NCBI GenBank assembly: GCA_003614735.1 | Contig: KZ992563.1 | Coordinates: forward strand, 1-30,965 | Direction of reading: 5' to 3' | DNA: 30,965 nt | Source of the DNA: Thamnocephalis sphaerospora | Lineage: Eukaryota > Zoopagomycota > Zoopagomycetes > Zoopagales > Sigmoideomycetaceae | Part shown: positions 1 to 8,541 of the stretch, one piece after another | How the letters are laid out: every line of letters begins with the position of its first letter | How positions within the stretch are numbered: the stretch's first letter is position 1 | Program-made: the position numbers and the translations under genes | The notes under the pieces: generated by a model | Databases searched by the model: none | The model's input: only the letters and a program-made list of their open reading frames with translations | What the model was told of the DNA's origin: nothing

Positions 1-1392
1 GCGGTGGTCGAGCCTGCGGCGGTGACTGAGCCAGTCAAAAAGAAAAAGGTGGAGAATGGCAAAGCACCTGCGGCAAAGGGCGTCAAGAAACCGTCCACGG
101 TTCGCTCTTCGGTCACTGCGGCCGATGGCAAGTCGTCGGTGAAGCGAGCTGGTGTCGGTGCATCTAGCGCGGCGACGTCTAGTCGGGTCAAATCGACCGT
201 GGCGAGCACAGGCATGGCACGCTCTCGGTCCTCCACTGCGGCGACTACGACGACCGCCAAGACCGCAAGCGGTGGTTCAGTGGGTCGTGCAGCTTCCGCG
301 ACCGTCCGCGCCAAGACAACAGCGTCGGCGACAGCAGCGACAACCAGTCGCATGGCGCGTGGCGCGTCAGCTGGCACCACGCCTTCTAGCTCGGCCAGGT
401 CGAGTACCCGTCCGGCACCAGCTAGTAGCACTACTCGCCCAACTGCTAAGCGATCGAGCCCCACCAGCGGATCACCAACGCCCCGCACTGCAGTCGCGGC
501 CAAGTCGACGTCAGCCAGTGCGAAACCAGTCAAGGCGGCGTCGGCTGAGGTATCAGCGGCCAAGACAACAGTGCGCTCTTCGGCTTCTGCGTCATCGCTT
601 GCGGCCAAGCGTGCTACGGCGAGTGCAAGTGGCAGCACAGGCAGCACCACGGCTAGCTCGGCTAAAGCCAGGGCATCGACCGTCAGGACCGCGTCGACGT
701 CTACCGCGGCCTCTGCGACATCGCGCCGTACCATCTCTACCGGATCGCGTCCAGCCAGCGCTGCCACATCGTCGGCCACAGGTACGACCAGGCGCACGGC
801 TTCCACGTCTAGCGTTCGCACAGCAAGTGCCAAAACGGCTGCGACGGCCGGAAGTGCGGTCAAGAGGCCGGCAGCGGCTTCATCGGTGAAGAAGACCACT
901 GCCAAGGCGGAGGGCGCGGCTGTCAAGAAGAAGGTTGCCACTAACGAAAAGGCAGCAACGGCCACCACTACAACCACCGTTGAAGAGACGGTCGAGGAGA
1001 CGGTCGTGGTTGACGCGGTGGCAGATGCCACCTCTGGCGCGTCAGAGTCGGTGGAAAAGGTGGTGGTCGAGGAGACTGTCGCAGTTGAAGAGACCATAGT
1101 GTCCACCTCTGACGCGGTAGAATCGGTGGAAGCGGTGGCAGTTGAAGAGGAGACTGTCGCTGTTGCTGTCGAGGCACTGGAGAGTGTAACGGTAGAGGCT
1201 AGCGCCAGTGCTGAACAGAACGACGCGCCGGACCATGAGCCGGCAGAGCACGAGAACAAAGAGCAAGAGGAAGATGCTGCGCCTGTAGCCGATACAAAGC
1301 AGGATGCGTCTGAACTGGCAGTAGCATCAGAGGAGGAAATGCAGGCACCTGCTGTTGCCGAAGCAGAGACGGTGGTGGTGGCGGCCATCTAG
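1..1392 (+). CDS. C-terminal part of a low-complexity Ala/Ser/Thr/Lys-rich protein (5' end outside window)
   Basis: The frame is open from the first base and ends at TAG 1390-1392, giving 463 residues with the amino end cut by the window edge. I do not recognise the protein. Residues up to about 315 are Ala, Ser, Thr and Arg/Lys rich with almost no hydrophobic core, beginning with a basic patch KKKKVENGK that could be a nuclear localisation signal. From about residue 320 the composition flips to acidic Val/Glu-rich sequence that contains an imperfect tandem duplication, and the last 60 residues are Glu-rich. Basic, disordered tails followed by an acidic segment occur in chromatin, microtubule-associated and cytokinesis proteins, but nothing here chooses between them. 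The regular codon phase, with no stop over 1.39 kb, supports real coding. Overlapping frames of about 245 codons in the same stretch are composition effects. No intron is seen in this part. Confidence 0.75.
   Translation, partial: AVVEPAAVTEPVKKKKVENGKAPAAKGVKKPSTVRSSVTAADGKSSVKRAGVGASSAATSSRVKSTVASTGMARSRSSTAATTTTAKTASGGSVGRAASATVRAKTTASATAATTSRMARGASAGTTPSSSARSSTRPAPASSTTRPTAKRSSPTSGSPTPRTAVAAKSTSASAKPVKAASAEVSAAKTTVRSSASASSLAAKRATASASGSTGSTTASSAKARASTVRTASTSTAASATSRRTISTGSRPASAATSSATGTTRRTASTSSVRTASAKTAATAGSAVKRPAAASSVKKTTAKAEGAAVKKKVATNEKAATATTTTTVEETVEETVVVDAVADATSGASESVEKVVVEETVAVEETIVSTSDAVESVEAVAVEEETVAVAVEALESVTVEASASAEQNDAPDHEPAEHENKEQEEDAAPVADTKQDASELAVASEEEMQAPAVAEAETVVVAAI
1030..1164 (+). 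repeat. Imperfect 75-nt tandem duplication inside the coding region
   Basis: Two in-frame copies start at 1030 and 1105. Both read Thr-Ser-x-Ala-x-Glu-Ser-Val-Glu followed by a Val/Glu run and Glu-Thr-Val-Ala-Val. The second copy carries one extra Glu codon. This lies in the acidic part of the protein ending at 1392. Confidence 0.7.
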
Positions 1393-1453
1393 TACATCTA
1401 CACGCACCAGCATTGACGATAATGTCCCAACATCTGCCGCCTTCTGTTTGCTC

Positions 1454-1459
1454 AATAAA
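1454..1459 (+). terminator. Poly(A) signal AATAAA
   Basis: A canonical AATAAA lies 62 nt after the stop codon of the upstream gene and before the CA repeat, the expected place for its 3' end. The 190 nt between the two genes hold only this signal, the CA repeat and the start region of the next gene. Confidence 0.6.
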
Positions 1460-1508
1460 TCGTGCGGTTAACAACGCGTGCGTGCTTTGATCACTCGTCT
1501 AGTTTTCA

Positions 1509-1555
1509 ACACACAAACACACACACACACACGCACACACGCACACACGCACACG
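1509..1555 (+). repeat. (CA)n microsatellite with CG interruptions
   Basis: A 47-nt run of CA dinucleotides is interrupted regularly by CG (ACGCACACACGCACACACG). It sits 28 nt upstream of the next start codon and so is probably in the promoter or leader of the CNOT11-like gene. Confidence 0.9.
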
Positions 1556-1582
1556 CCCTTCTGCATTCTTTCACTACGTAAC

Positions 1583-2837
1583 ATGCAGACCGGCAAACAG
1601 GACCCAGCGTTACGCCTGCGTGGCGAGGAGACACCGGTGACGCACCAGGGGACAGCAGAGCCGCCGCCACCGCTAAACCTGTTTGCCTACCCTCCGCCGC
1701 TCATGAACATGCATCCGTCCAAGGTGCGTGTCAGTAAGCGCAATCACTGACGCCTCGCGTTTAACTCCTGGCACACTGCCTGTTGAATCACGACAACCTA
1801 TAGCCAGTGTGGGTGGCGCCGTCCTGGTATGTGCATGTACCGCTTTGGGACGACAGTATGCTGGCGACGTTTGGACTCAGTGAAGAGGACGTCCAAGCAG
1901 CGTTAGCCGCGGAAACCAAAGCAACCATGCAAAGCACACCTAAAACCGACAATTCCAATGCTACACTATCCTCGGACGACAATGCGTCACCCAAGGAAGA
2001 GCCAGAGAATGCCGTTGAAGGGGAAGATGCTATGGGGACAGAGCTGGGTCTGCTGCTGCGCACAGCGAGCGAAACACCTATGCACTCACAGCAAGTTCAG
2101 GTAGCGCTGCATTGAAGACGGTAGTAAGATGTCGGTGGCTGACTTGACGTATGACAGCGTATAGAACAGCTGGTGCGTGATGTTGAGCCGACAAAGCTTT
2201 TCGAGCAGATTACGCTGGATGTACGGGAGTGGACGCTGTTGATGGAACATAACTCGCGTGTAGCAGTCATGCTGCTGGACATACTGTTGGCGCAGAATGA
2301 AGAGGAGCCAGAGGATATCGCAGAAGGCACCTCTTCAATAGATACAATGACCATACGACTCATGTAGGCGCACTGAAACACGCATCGCAAAGCTAGCACT
2401 TGGCATGTAGGCTGACCTTTTTGCTGTGGCATAGTCATATGAATATTTTGGCTGATGCGCCCCTCACACTCCGTACGGCCGAGATTATCCACCAGCTGGC
2501 CAAGAACCGCCGGCTGGGTGCTCAGTTTCTTGCCGACTATGTGACATCGCAGATGGCCACCTGCAGTACCACGCGAGATGCCAGTGCAGCTGAGCGTAAA
2601 GCACGTCTGGTGAGTCTCTCCTGGATTCAGTAACTTTTGCCTAACTGACACTCTTAGTATTCTGGCGTACAGCTAAGTGTGCTACTCCAATCGCTGATAC
2701 ACACGGGTGCTCTGGACTTGGGTGACGAAGAGTTGGCACATTATCGGATCGAGTGGCAATCGTTTTGTTTGGAGTTTTCGCGTGTGCGCGAAGTAGCCGC
2801 GATGTATCAGTCGCTCACCGCGGCCAACAGCACATAA
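1583..2837 (+). CDS. CNOT11: CNOT11-like subunit of the CCR4-NOT deadenylase complex (5 exons)
   Basis: Exons 1583-1723, 1804-2100, 2170-2363, 2435-2609 and 2658-2837 give 328 residues; all phases agree and introns carry CTAAC or CTGAC branch sites. CNOT11 binds CNOT10 and docks on the NOT1 scaffold of the cytoplasmic deadenylation complex. The match is to the C-terminal DUF2363 domain: PSKPVWVAPSWYVHVPLWD with DDSM corresponds to the human WLNPTEP..WD.SM segment, MEHNSRVAVMLLDILL to VEHNP.VAIE.LL, TAEIIHQLAKN to SMEVVNRLT, and IEWQSFCLEFSRVREVA to IEVQAFCIEFSRIREAA. The human protein is about 510 residues, so its N-terminal helical domain is missing here or lies in unrecognised sequence. Residues 70-145 look disordered and acidic. 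The acceptor of intron 3 is uncertain: TAG at 2410 also keeps frame and would add eight codons. The gene converges on the nucleoporin gene, 91 nt away. Confidence 0.82.
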
Positions 2838-2928
2838 CCGCCACTGTGATGTATTACACATGATGTACTATGGACACCATTACTAAATAGGCGTCAACGC
2901 ATACGTGTATATCGCCGACTGCGCCACG

Positions 2929-5789
2929 CTATGCACTGCCAAAGAGATACTTGGGCAGACGCGCTTCAGGCAGCTGCTGTGCCTTTTGCGCGGCATCTCG
3001 CGTTTGTCCAGGAATGGTTGGCATTGTAAACGTAAACTCGACAAGCTTTGCTTCAGGCAGCTGTACGTTGCGAGAGTGGCAAGATGAGTTGGCAAGAATG
3101 CGAGGTGGTCCACATAGATGCTCACCTGTCTGACACGCTCGGCAGCCTGCTGCAAATCCACAGAGGCTGCTGGCGTCGTATCGATTGTCTCCGTGCCACC
3201 AAAATGGTACACCGGCAGGCGTGCAGTCTGGACCGCACGCGCACGTTCGACGGCTGGACCCGCACATGCTGTCGCACTAGCGTCTGCAGGTGCAAATGTA
3301 AATGACGGCAAATCATCGTCGGGAATCTGTACACGCCATTGCAGTGAGCTGGATGTACAATAAGCGGACGCGTCGTACCGCACGTCAACTGACCTGAGCC
3401 GCTGTCGCACGAGCAGAAGCGGGGCAGGCGGCCACACGAGCGCTGCTCTTCGCCTCTGGCTTGTGAGTACCGAATGAAAATGCACCCGATGGCTGCGATA
3501 CCATAGTGTGTGCTGACAGACTGCCGGTGGACGAAGCTGTAGCAAAAGCACCCAACGCTGGCTTCTGGGTGGGAGGAAAGGAATGAGCTATGCGTTGAGC
3601 GTAGAGCGAAACAGCGCTAAACCCACCATCGCGTTCTCTGCCGACTTTTCGAGCGCGGCCGTGCTCGATGCAGATTTGCTCAGCGATGCTCCAAATGCCG
3701 TGCTGCTCCTATAACAACACCATATCAGCTTGCAGTTCTTGAGCTAATACAGGTCGGTCGCACACTTACGCTGCGTTGGCTGTTGCCGTTGATGGTGGCG
3801 ACGACGGCTTAGCAAACGAAAAGGCAGATGGCGTAGCAGTGGGCTTGGACGCTTCATCCGCAGTCTCGGTCTTTTCCGATGACGCTGTCGAGTCGGCAGC
3901 AGCAGGCGTGACCGACTTGTTTGTCTTTAGACCCAGACGCTTTTGCACGTCCTATAGCCATACATGGCCAGTATTGCTGATGTTAGCGGTTATACGACAA
4001 ATAATTACCAGCGCATAATAGTACCTCTGGCGCTGTCTCGGCAAGGAATGCACGTGCATCCATGCTTTTAACAGGCGAAGGTGGTTTGGCAACTTGTTGT
4101 GCCTGTGCCGCAGTTCGCTCGCGATGCTGGCGAACGGCCGGCGACATCTTTGGTGGCAGGCTGACAACATCGTAGGGAGTAACTGCCAATGGCACCGGCT
4201 GCAGTGTGCATTATAGTCACGTTAATAAAGGAAAATCAATGGGCCGAGAGTACGGGGTATGTTTGATGGCGCTGCATCCTACCTGCTCGGGTGGTTTCAT
4301 GTCTTCAATGATGCTCATCATAGCCTGAGCTGTGAGGCTAGCAGTTGGTGGTGCGGCGTCTAATATTGAGCGATGGTTAATGGTACAGTACAGGTCATGA
4401 ACGTTGTAACCGATGGCTTACCCGCAAGCTCTTCGGCCGTGACACTGCTTGGTGCACTGGACATGTCAGTCTCTGGCTTGTCTGTGTTGCTGCTGGTCTC
4501 GGCAGCATCGTCGCCGTCCTGAGGACGCTTTGGCGCGGAGAATGCTGCAATGCTGGAAAGCGAATTGCGACCAAACGTAGCTTCAAATCTGGGCGAGCCA
4601 CAGTACGGATTGCTGTCCATGCGATAGCCAGCACCAAAGTAGTTGTGTCGGCGTCGCTTTGGCGTCGTCGTGCCCTCCACGCTGCTGCCGATCGGGTGCT
4701 CGGGAAAGGAAACGGTCCGAGACAGAGGTGTCTATCGCAAACACGCCGCATAAGTACTAGATACAAGTTTGCGCGCTCCAAATGCACGCTTACCTTGTCC
4801 GCCATCTTGCGTGCTGGAGTGAAACGGCGCATTGGCGAACGTGCTCGCTCCGGAGTGCTCAGCCGGTTGGTAGAGTAGGCAAACAGGTTAGGCGTCGACC
4901 CTGGGGTATGCAGGAATTAGTTCAAGCCTGTAGCACGCCAGCCTAGGCGCTCGCATAGACCACCTACCGCCAACGCTCTTCTCCATAAGACGTAGGCAGC
5001 CCTCCACCTCCACCGCATTCAGCGCCTGGCCTCCTTTTTCCGCAAAGAATGACGCGAGAATCGCGTTTGGCGGCGCGTCTGATGGCGCGTTAAAGAGACT
5101 GCTGCGCAAGCTTGCCGTGCTGTGCGGGGCGGGCGATGCACGGCTGGCGCGGAAAGGCAGGACGGAGTGCATTGCCAATGCCGCGTCGTCCTCGTCCAGC
5201 AGGTGGTCTGCCTGTGCTGCCCGCTCCAGCGCAGAGAACAGGTCTCCATTGGTCACACCTCCATCCAGTCGTGCATCAGCTATATCCGCCGAAGTGACGC
5301 GACTGCTGTTTGGTGTATCAAATGCGTCCACATTCAATGGCGCACTATCCAGGTGAGTGTCCTGGTCCAGGTCATAAACGCGTTTCGGGCTAACACGGCC
5401 AGCAGCTCCAGCACGGCCCATCTCTGTGTCAGACTGGGACAGCCCAGCATCACAAACGCGTTTGAGTCGCCGCCTGCCAACGTGCTAGTCGCTCATCAGC
5501 CGCACTTACATCGGCATGCACACGCGGTGTGCTTGTTCCGCTACGCGTCTGCTGGGCCTGCGCTAGACGCCAAAAGTCGGCGGTAATGCCATCGTCGGCG
5601 TTGATGCTTTCAGCTGCCTACCGTGGTAGAACGCAAGGTCATGAGCCACAGGTCCACCGGTATGCTGCAAACATAGCATACCTCTTTGCCCTTGGCACTG
5701 CCACTTCCTTGACGGTCATACGGCGTCTTGGTTGCGCGCTCCTTCTTTGCGCTGCCAAACAGGCTCCGCAATCGTCGTAGTGGCGACAT
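2929..5789 (-). CDS. Nup60-like FxF nucleoporin, nuclear-basket type (12 exons)
   Basis: Exons on the minus strand are 5789-5682, 5617-5510, 5433-4968, 4900-4794, 4731-4422, 4359-4283, 4198-4025, 3951-3770, 3708-3627, 3564-3394, 3326-3126 and 3060-2929. All phases agree, giving 705 residues. The protein starts MSPLRRLRSLFGSAKK, a short amphipathic basic helix of the kind that anchors yeast Nup1 and Nup60 to the inner nuclear membrane. The middle is Ser/Pro-rich with a basic patch TTTPKRRRHNYFGAGYR. The C-terminal third holds scattered phenylalanine motifs: FSFAKP, TAFGAS, GAFSFGTHK, FTFAPAD, YHFGG, EFTF and a terminal KYLFGSA. FxF motifs bind importin-beta-type receptors. There is no long FG array, so a Nup60-like basket role is inferred from layout rather than from clear homology. 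The last exon repeats LPEAKL and LPEARL. It shares a divergent promoter with the Nop13-like gene. Confidence 0.62.
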
Positions 5790-5808
5790 GAGCACTCGAT
5801 GACGATGG

Positions 5809-5821
5809 ATCGACCAGAGAG
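5809..5821 (-). repeat. 13-nt inverted repeat, left copy (in the Nup60-like leader)
   Basis: Read on the minus strand this is CTCTCTGGTCGAT, ending 19 nt before the ATG of the Nup60-like gene. It is an exact inverted copy of 5951-5963. Confidence 0.9.
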
Positions 5822-5950
5822 AATAAGGACAACAATCGTCGCATGTGTTGTTGTTGTTGTTTGGCACAAATCGGTCGGCGCTGATCTAGTTTCTTTTTCT
5901 TTTTTTTGCACTCTAACCTATTCCCGCCCTAACCATTACGCACGCAGGTG

Positions 5951-5963
5951 CTCTCTGGTCGAT
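5951..5963 (+). repeat. 13-nt inverted repeat, right copy (in the Nop13-like leader)
   Basis: CTCTCTGGTCGAT on the plus strand, ending 5 nt before the ATG of the Nop13-like gene. Each divergent transcript would therefore carry the same 13-nt sense motif just upstream of its start codon. Confidence 0.9.
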
Positions 5964-5968
5964 CGAAC

Positions 5969-7443
5969 ATGGCCAAGGACAAGAGCGAGAAGAAGGCCAA
6001 GAAGCGGGCTCAGAAGGACAGCGAGAAGGGCGAGACGGCAGCTGTGGCCATGGACGTGGACACGCCAGTCGTCAAAAGTGTAGCAGATGCCGACCCGGAA
6101 GTTGTGCAGGAGGATAAGCCGTCTGCCAAAGCCGCAAAGGCGGCGGAAAAGCAGAAGAAGAAGCGGAAGCGGGTGGAGGCGGATAAGGATAGCGACAGCG
6201 ATAGCAGTAGCAGCAGTAGTGAAGACGAAGAAGAGACGGGCAGCAAGAAGCGCACATCCGGCAAAAACAGCGCCTTGCTTGCCGTAGATTTAGGCGCAGA
6301 GGCACCCTTGTCGCGCAAGCAGCGTCGGCAAAAGAAAAAGGAAGAGGCGCTAGAAAAGGCGCAGGCTAAGGGAGAGGCAGCGGCGGCAGCGGCAGCGGCG
6401 CCTGCCAAACCAAAGCGCTCGGAACATGGCGTGTGGATCGGCAATCTAACCTATGCCACGACCAAAAAGACGCTGCAAGAGTTTTTTGCCAGCTGCGGCA
6501 AGGCAACGCGTATTCATATGCCCATGTCGGGGCCAAACACCAACCGCGGGTAGGGGAATAGCTATTAGACACTATCATGCATTTGCTTGTGCTAATAACG
6601 GTGCAACCTTGGACGTAGATTTGCCTATGTTGACTTTGGCACTGCTGAAGAGACCAAGGCTGCCGTGGCATTGAGTGAAAAGCTGATGGGCGGGCGAAAG
6701 GTGCTCATCAAGGACGCGCACGATTTCACCAAGCTGACGCCGGTCAAGGAAGCCAGCACTGCCGATGAGAGTGGCAAGCCGGCTATGCTGCGTGGCAACC
6801 AGCGCCAGCGTCAGAACAACACGCCGGCCGTTACCCTGTTTGTCGGTAATCTGCCATTTGAGGCGACCAAGATTGATGTTCAAAAGGTGTTTGCTCCGTT
6901 TGGGAAAATCCGCAAAGTGCGCTTGATGACGTTTGAAGATACCGGAAAATGCAAAGGGTAAGCACAGGACATGGGCCTTTGGTAACATTGTCGCTTATGC
7001 ATGGACGCATGCATGAATATGCACGATGTAGATTTGCCTATGTTGATTACAAGGAACTCGAGGGTGCCAAGGCGGCCGTCGAGTCTCCACAGAGCCATTA
7101 TTTGGAGGGCCGGCGGCTGCGCGTAGAGTACGGCTCTGCCGAGGCAGTGCGACGTGGAGCCCCATGGGTCCATGATCCCAAGGGTCTCAACAAGCGCCAG
7201 CAAGACAGCAACGGCAACGATGGTGGCGACGGCGACGATGATGGTCACAAGCATAGGCACATGCCTAGTCACAGCCAAACCGAGGCAGACGCTGCCGATG
7301 ATGGCCGGGTCAGCCGACGAAAGAAGCGCCGTATGGGTGACACGCCATCGCTAGCACCGCCTGCGCCGGTGCGTGGTCCCATGGCGGCCGTGCCATTTGA
7401 GGGTAGCAAGGTGGTGTTTGGGGATGACGATGATAATCAATGA
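5969..7443 (+). CDS. NOP13: Nop13-like nucleolar RNA-binding protein with two RRMs (3 exons)
   Basis: Exons 5969-6549, 6619-6957 and 7032-7443 give 443 residues; both introns are phase 2. The N-terminal 150 residues are Lys/Glu/Ser-rich with KKKRKRVE and an acidic serine run (DSDSDSSSSSSEDEEE), typical of nucleolar proteins. RRM1 (about 153-232) has RNP2 VWIGNL and RNP1 GFAYVDF; RRM2 (about 265-345) has LFVGNL and GFAYVDY. The tail is His/Asp-rich, then basic RRKKRRMG, and ends with KVVFGDDDDNQ. Nop13 of yeast is a nucleolar pre-ribosome-associated protein with the same two-RRM layout; other nucleolin-like proteins are a weaker alternative. The start codon follows a possible leader-intron acceptor and the 13-nt motif shared with the divergent neighbour. 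Both introns interrupt RNP1 at the same codon, see findings. Confidence 0.82.
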
Positions 7444-8541
7444 AGTGCGCGCGTGACTTTGACGACTGCATTGGCATTGATGCGAGTCGGATTTGCATTA
7501 CCGTTGGCGCAATCATTTGCCTTTGCGGCGTAAACGCTGGCCTATATGTATGGGAATGTGCAGGCATCAGAGTCCGCTAGATGCCGATACAGGCACAGAC
7601 GCGGCGGTATTGCCCAAATTGGCTGCGTCACATGCCGCATGAAGCCTCACCGTGTGGACGCGTAGGACAGTGGAAGTTGGAAGCATGAGTATGGAAGACG
7701 TGATATCGCTGTGGCTTCTGGTTGGCTGCGGTCTATCTTTGCCACTAGTTCGTGTCACGAGAACGCAGCGGCTCCCTAAGCGGCAACGCCCTTTATCGCA
7801 GGCGCGCCGTGCTGAACCTGGCAGTATGGCGCGTGTCCCTGCGCTATTCATGTCTGGGTAGATAAGCGTGGGCGTGGGTACGCGTGCTGGATTTAAACAC
7901 ACATGGCTGCCAAGAAATCGCAAGGCAGCCGCGGCGTCGAATAGGCCCAAACCCGCGACACTGTGCCGTAGACACCAGCTGCCATGATGCTGTGTTTCCT
8001 TGTGCTCCCAGCTGCAAGCCTAGCCGATTTGGACCCGCGCATGATTCCTAGCGGTCATACGATGCAGCAGCAGCGGCGACACGTCTCAGCTGAGAGGCCT
8101 ATTGGATCAGCGCCCCGCGACCCTCTTCTTTCGTCCCCTTTCGGCGGAGGCGAAAGGCTTTGTACGCCCGCTAAGCGCTGAGACGCCAGCCTACCAAGAC
8201 GCGTGCCTCCTCTACACGCATAACGTGAGCGAGCAGTGCCGTGTATAAGATCAAGGTGACGGACCTGCACATACGCCACGCAGCCAACTAGCCAGCCGCC
8301 CTTGCCCTTTCCCTCTGCAGGTGAGTTCACATCGTGCACGCGTCCAACTCGTGCTCCTGCCGTGTCAGCCAGATATTAACCAAGGACGTGAATTTCCACA
8401 GCACGCCTTGCACCAGCCACCGCACAGCCACCGCCGTCTCTTCTTCTCTTGCTACGATCCCGTCAACGCATCCGCTACGAAGACCAGTGCCGCCACCGTA
8501 CTCTTTGCATCAAGTCGCCAAGCTTTCCGCATAAGTGCAGC
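7444..8541 (+). promoter_or_regulatory. Intergenic region and leader of the desaturase gene
   Basis: I find no supported gene in this 1.1 kb. Open frames on the minus strand (7567-7950) have no recognisable content. A TATA-like TATAAG lies at 8244-8249, followed by a pyrimidine tract CTTGCCCTTTCCCTCTGCAG at 8301-8320. A strong donor GTGAGT at 8321 and an acceptor GTGCAG at 8535-8540, just before the ATG at 8542, suggest a 220-nt leader intron. Confidence 0.5.
8321..8540 (+). other. Probable 5' leader intron of the desaturase gene
   Basis: Donor CAG|GTGAGT and acceptor AAGTGCAG flank 220 nt. The acceptor ends one base before the start codon. The frame upstream of the ATG stays open by chance to 8449, but those residues do not belong to the cytochrome b5 family. 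Confidence 0.5.

Larger units (their letters stand above)
5790..5968. promoter_or_regulatory. Divergent promoter between the Nup60-like and Nop13-like genes
   Basis: Only 179 nt separate the two start codons. The stretch holds (TTG)n at about 5847-5861, a pyrimidine tract TTTCTTTTTCTTTTTTTTGC at 5890-5909 and CTAAC motifs at 5914 and 5931. A CAG at 5945-5947 could be the acceptor of a leader intron of the Nop13-like gene; no clear donor was found. Confidence 0.6.

Noticed and set aside
152-889. 245-codon second-frame open stretch over the low-complexity gene
   Set aside because: Arg/Pro/Gln-rich shadow of the GC-rich Ala/Ser/Thr coding frame; no start context or features.
4888-5421. Separate gene starting MGRAGAAGRV inside the Nup60-like locus
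   Set aside because: The upstream exons 5789-5682 and 5617-5510 join in phase through proper introns, and the CCCAG acceptor lies four codons before this ATG.
7567-7950. 127-codon minus-strand open frame between the Nop13-like and desaturase genes
   Set aside because: No family features and no matching neighbours. A lineage-specific gene cannot be excluded but is not supported.
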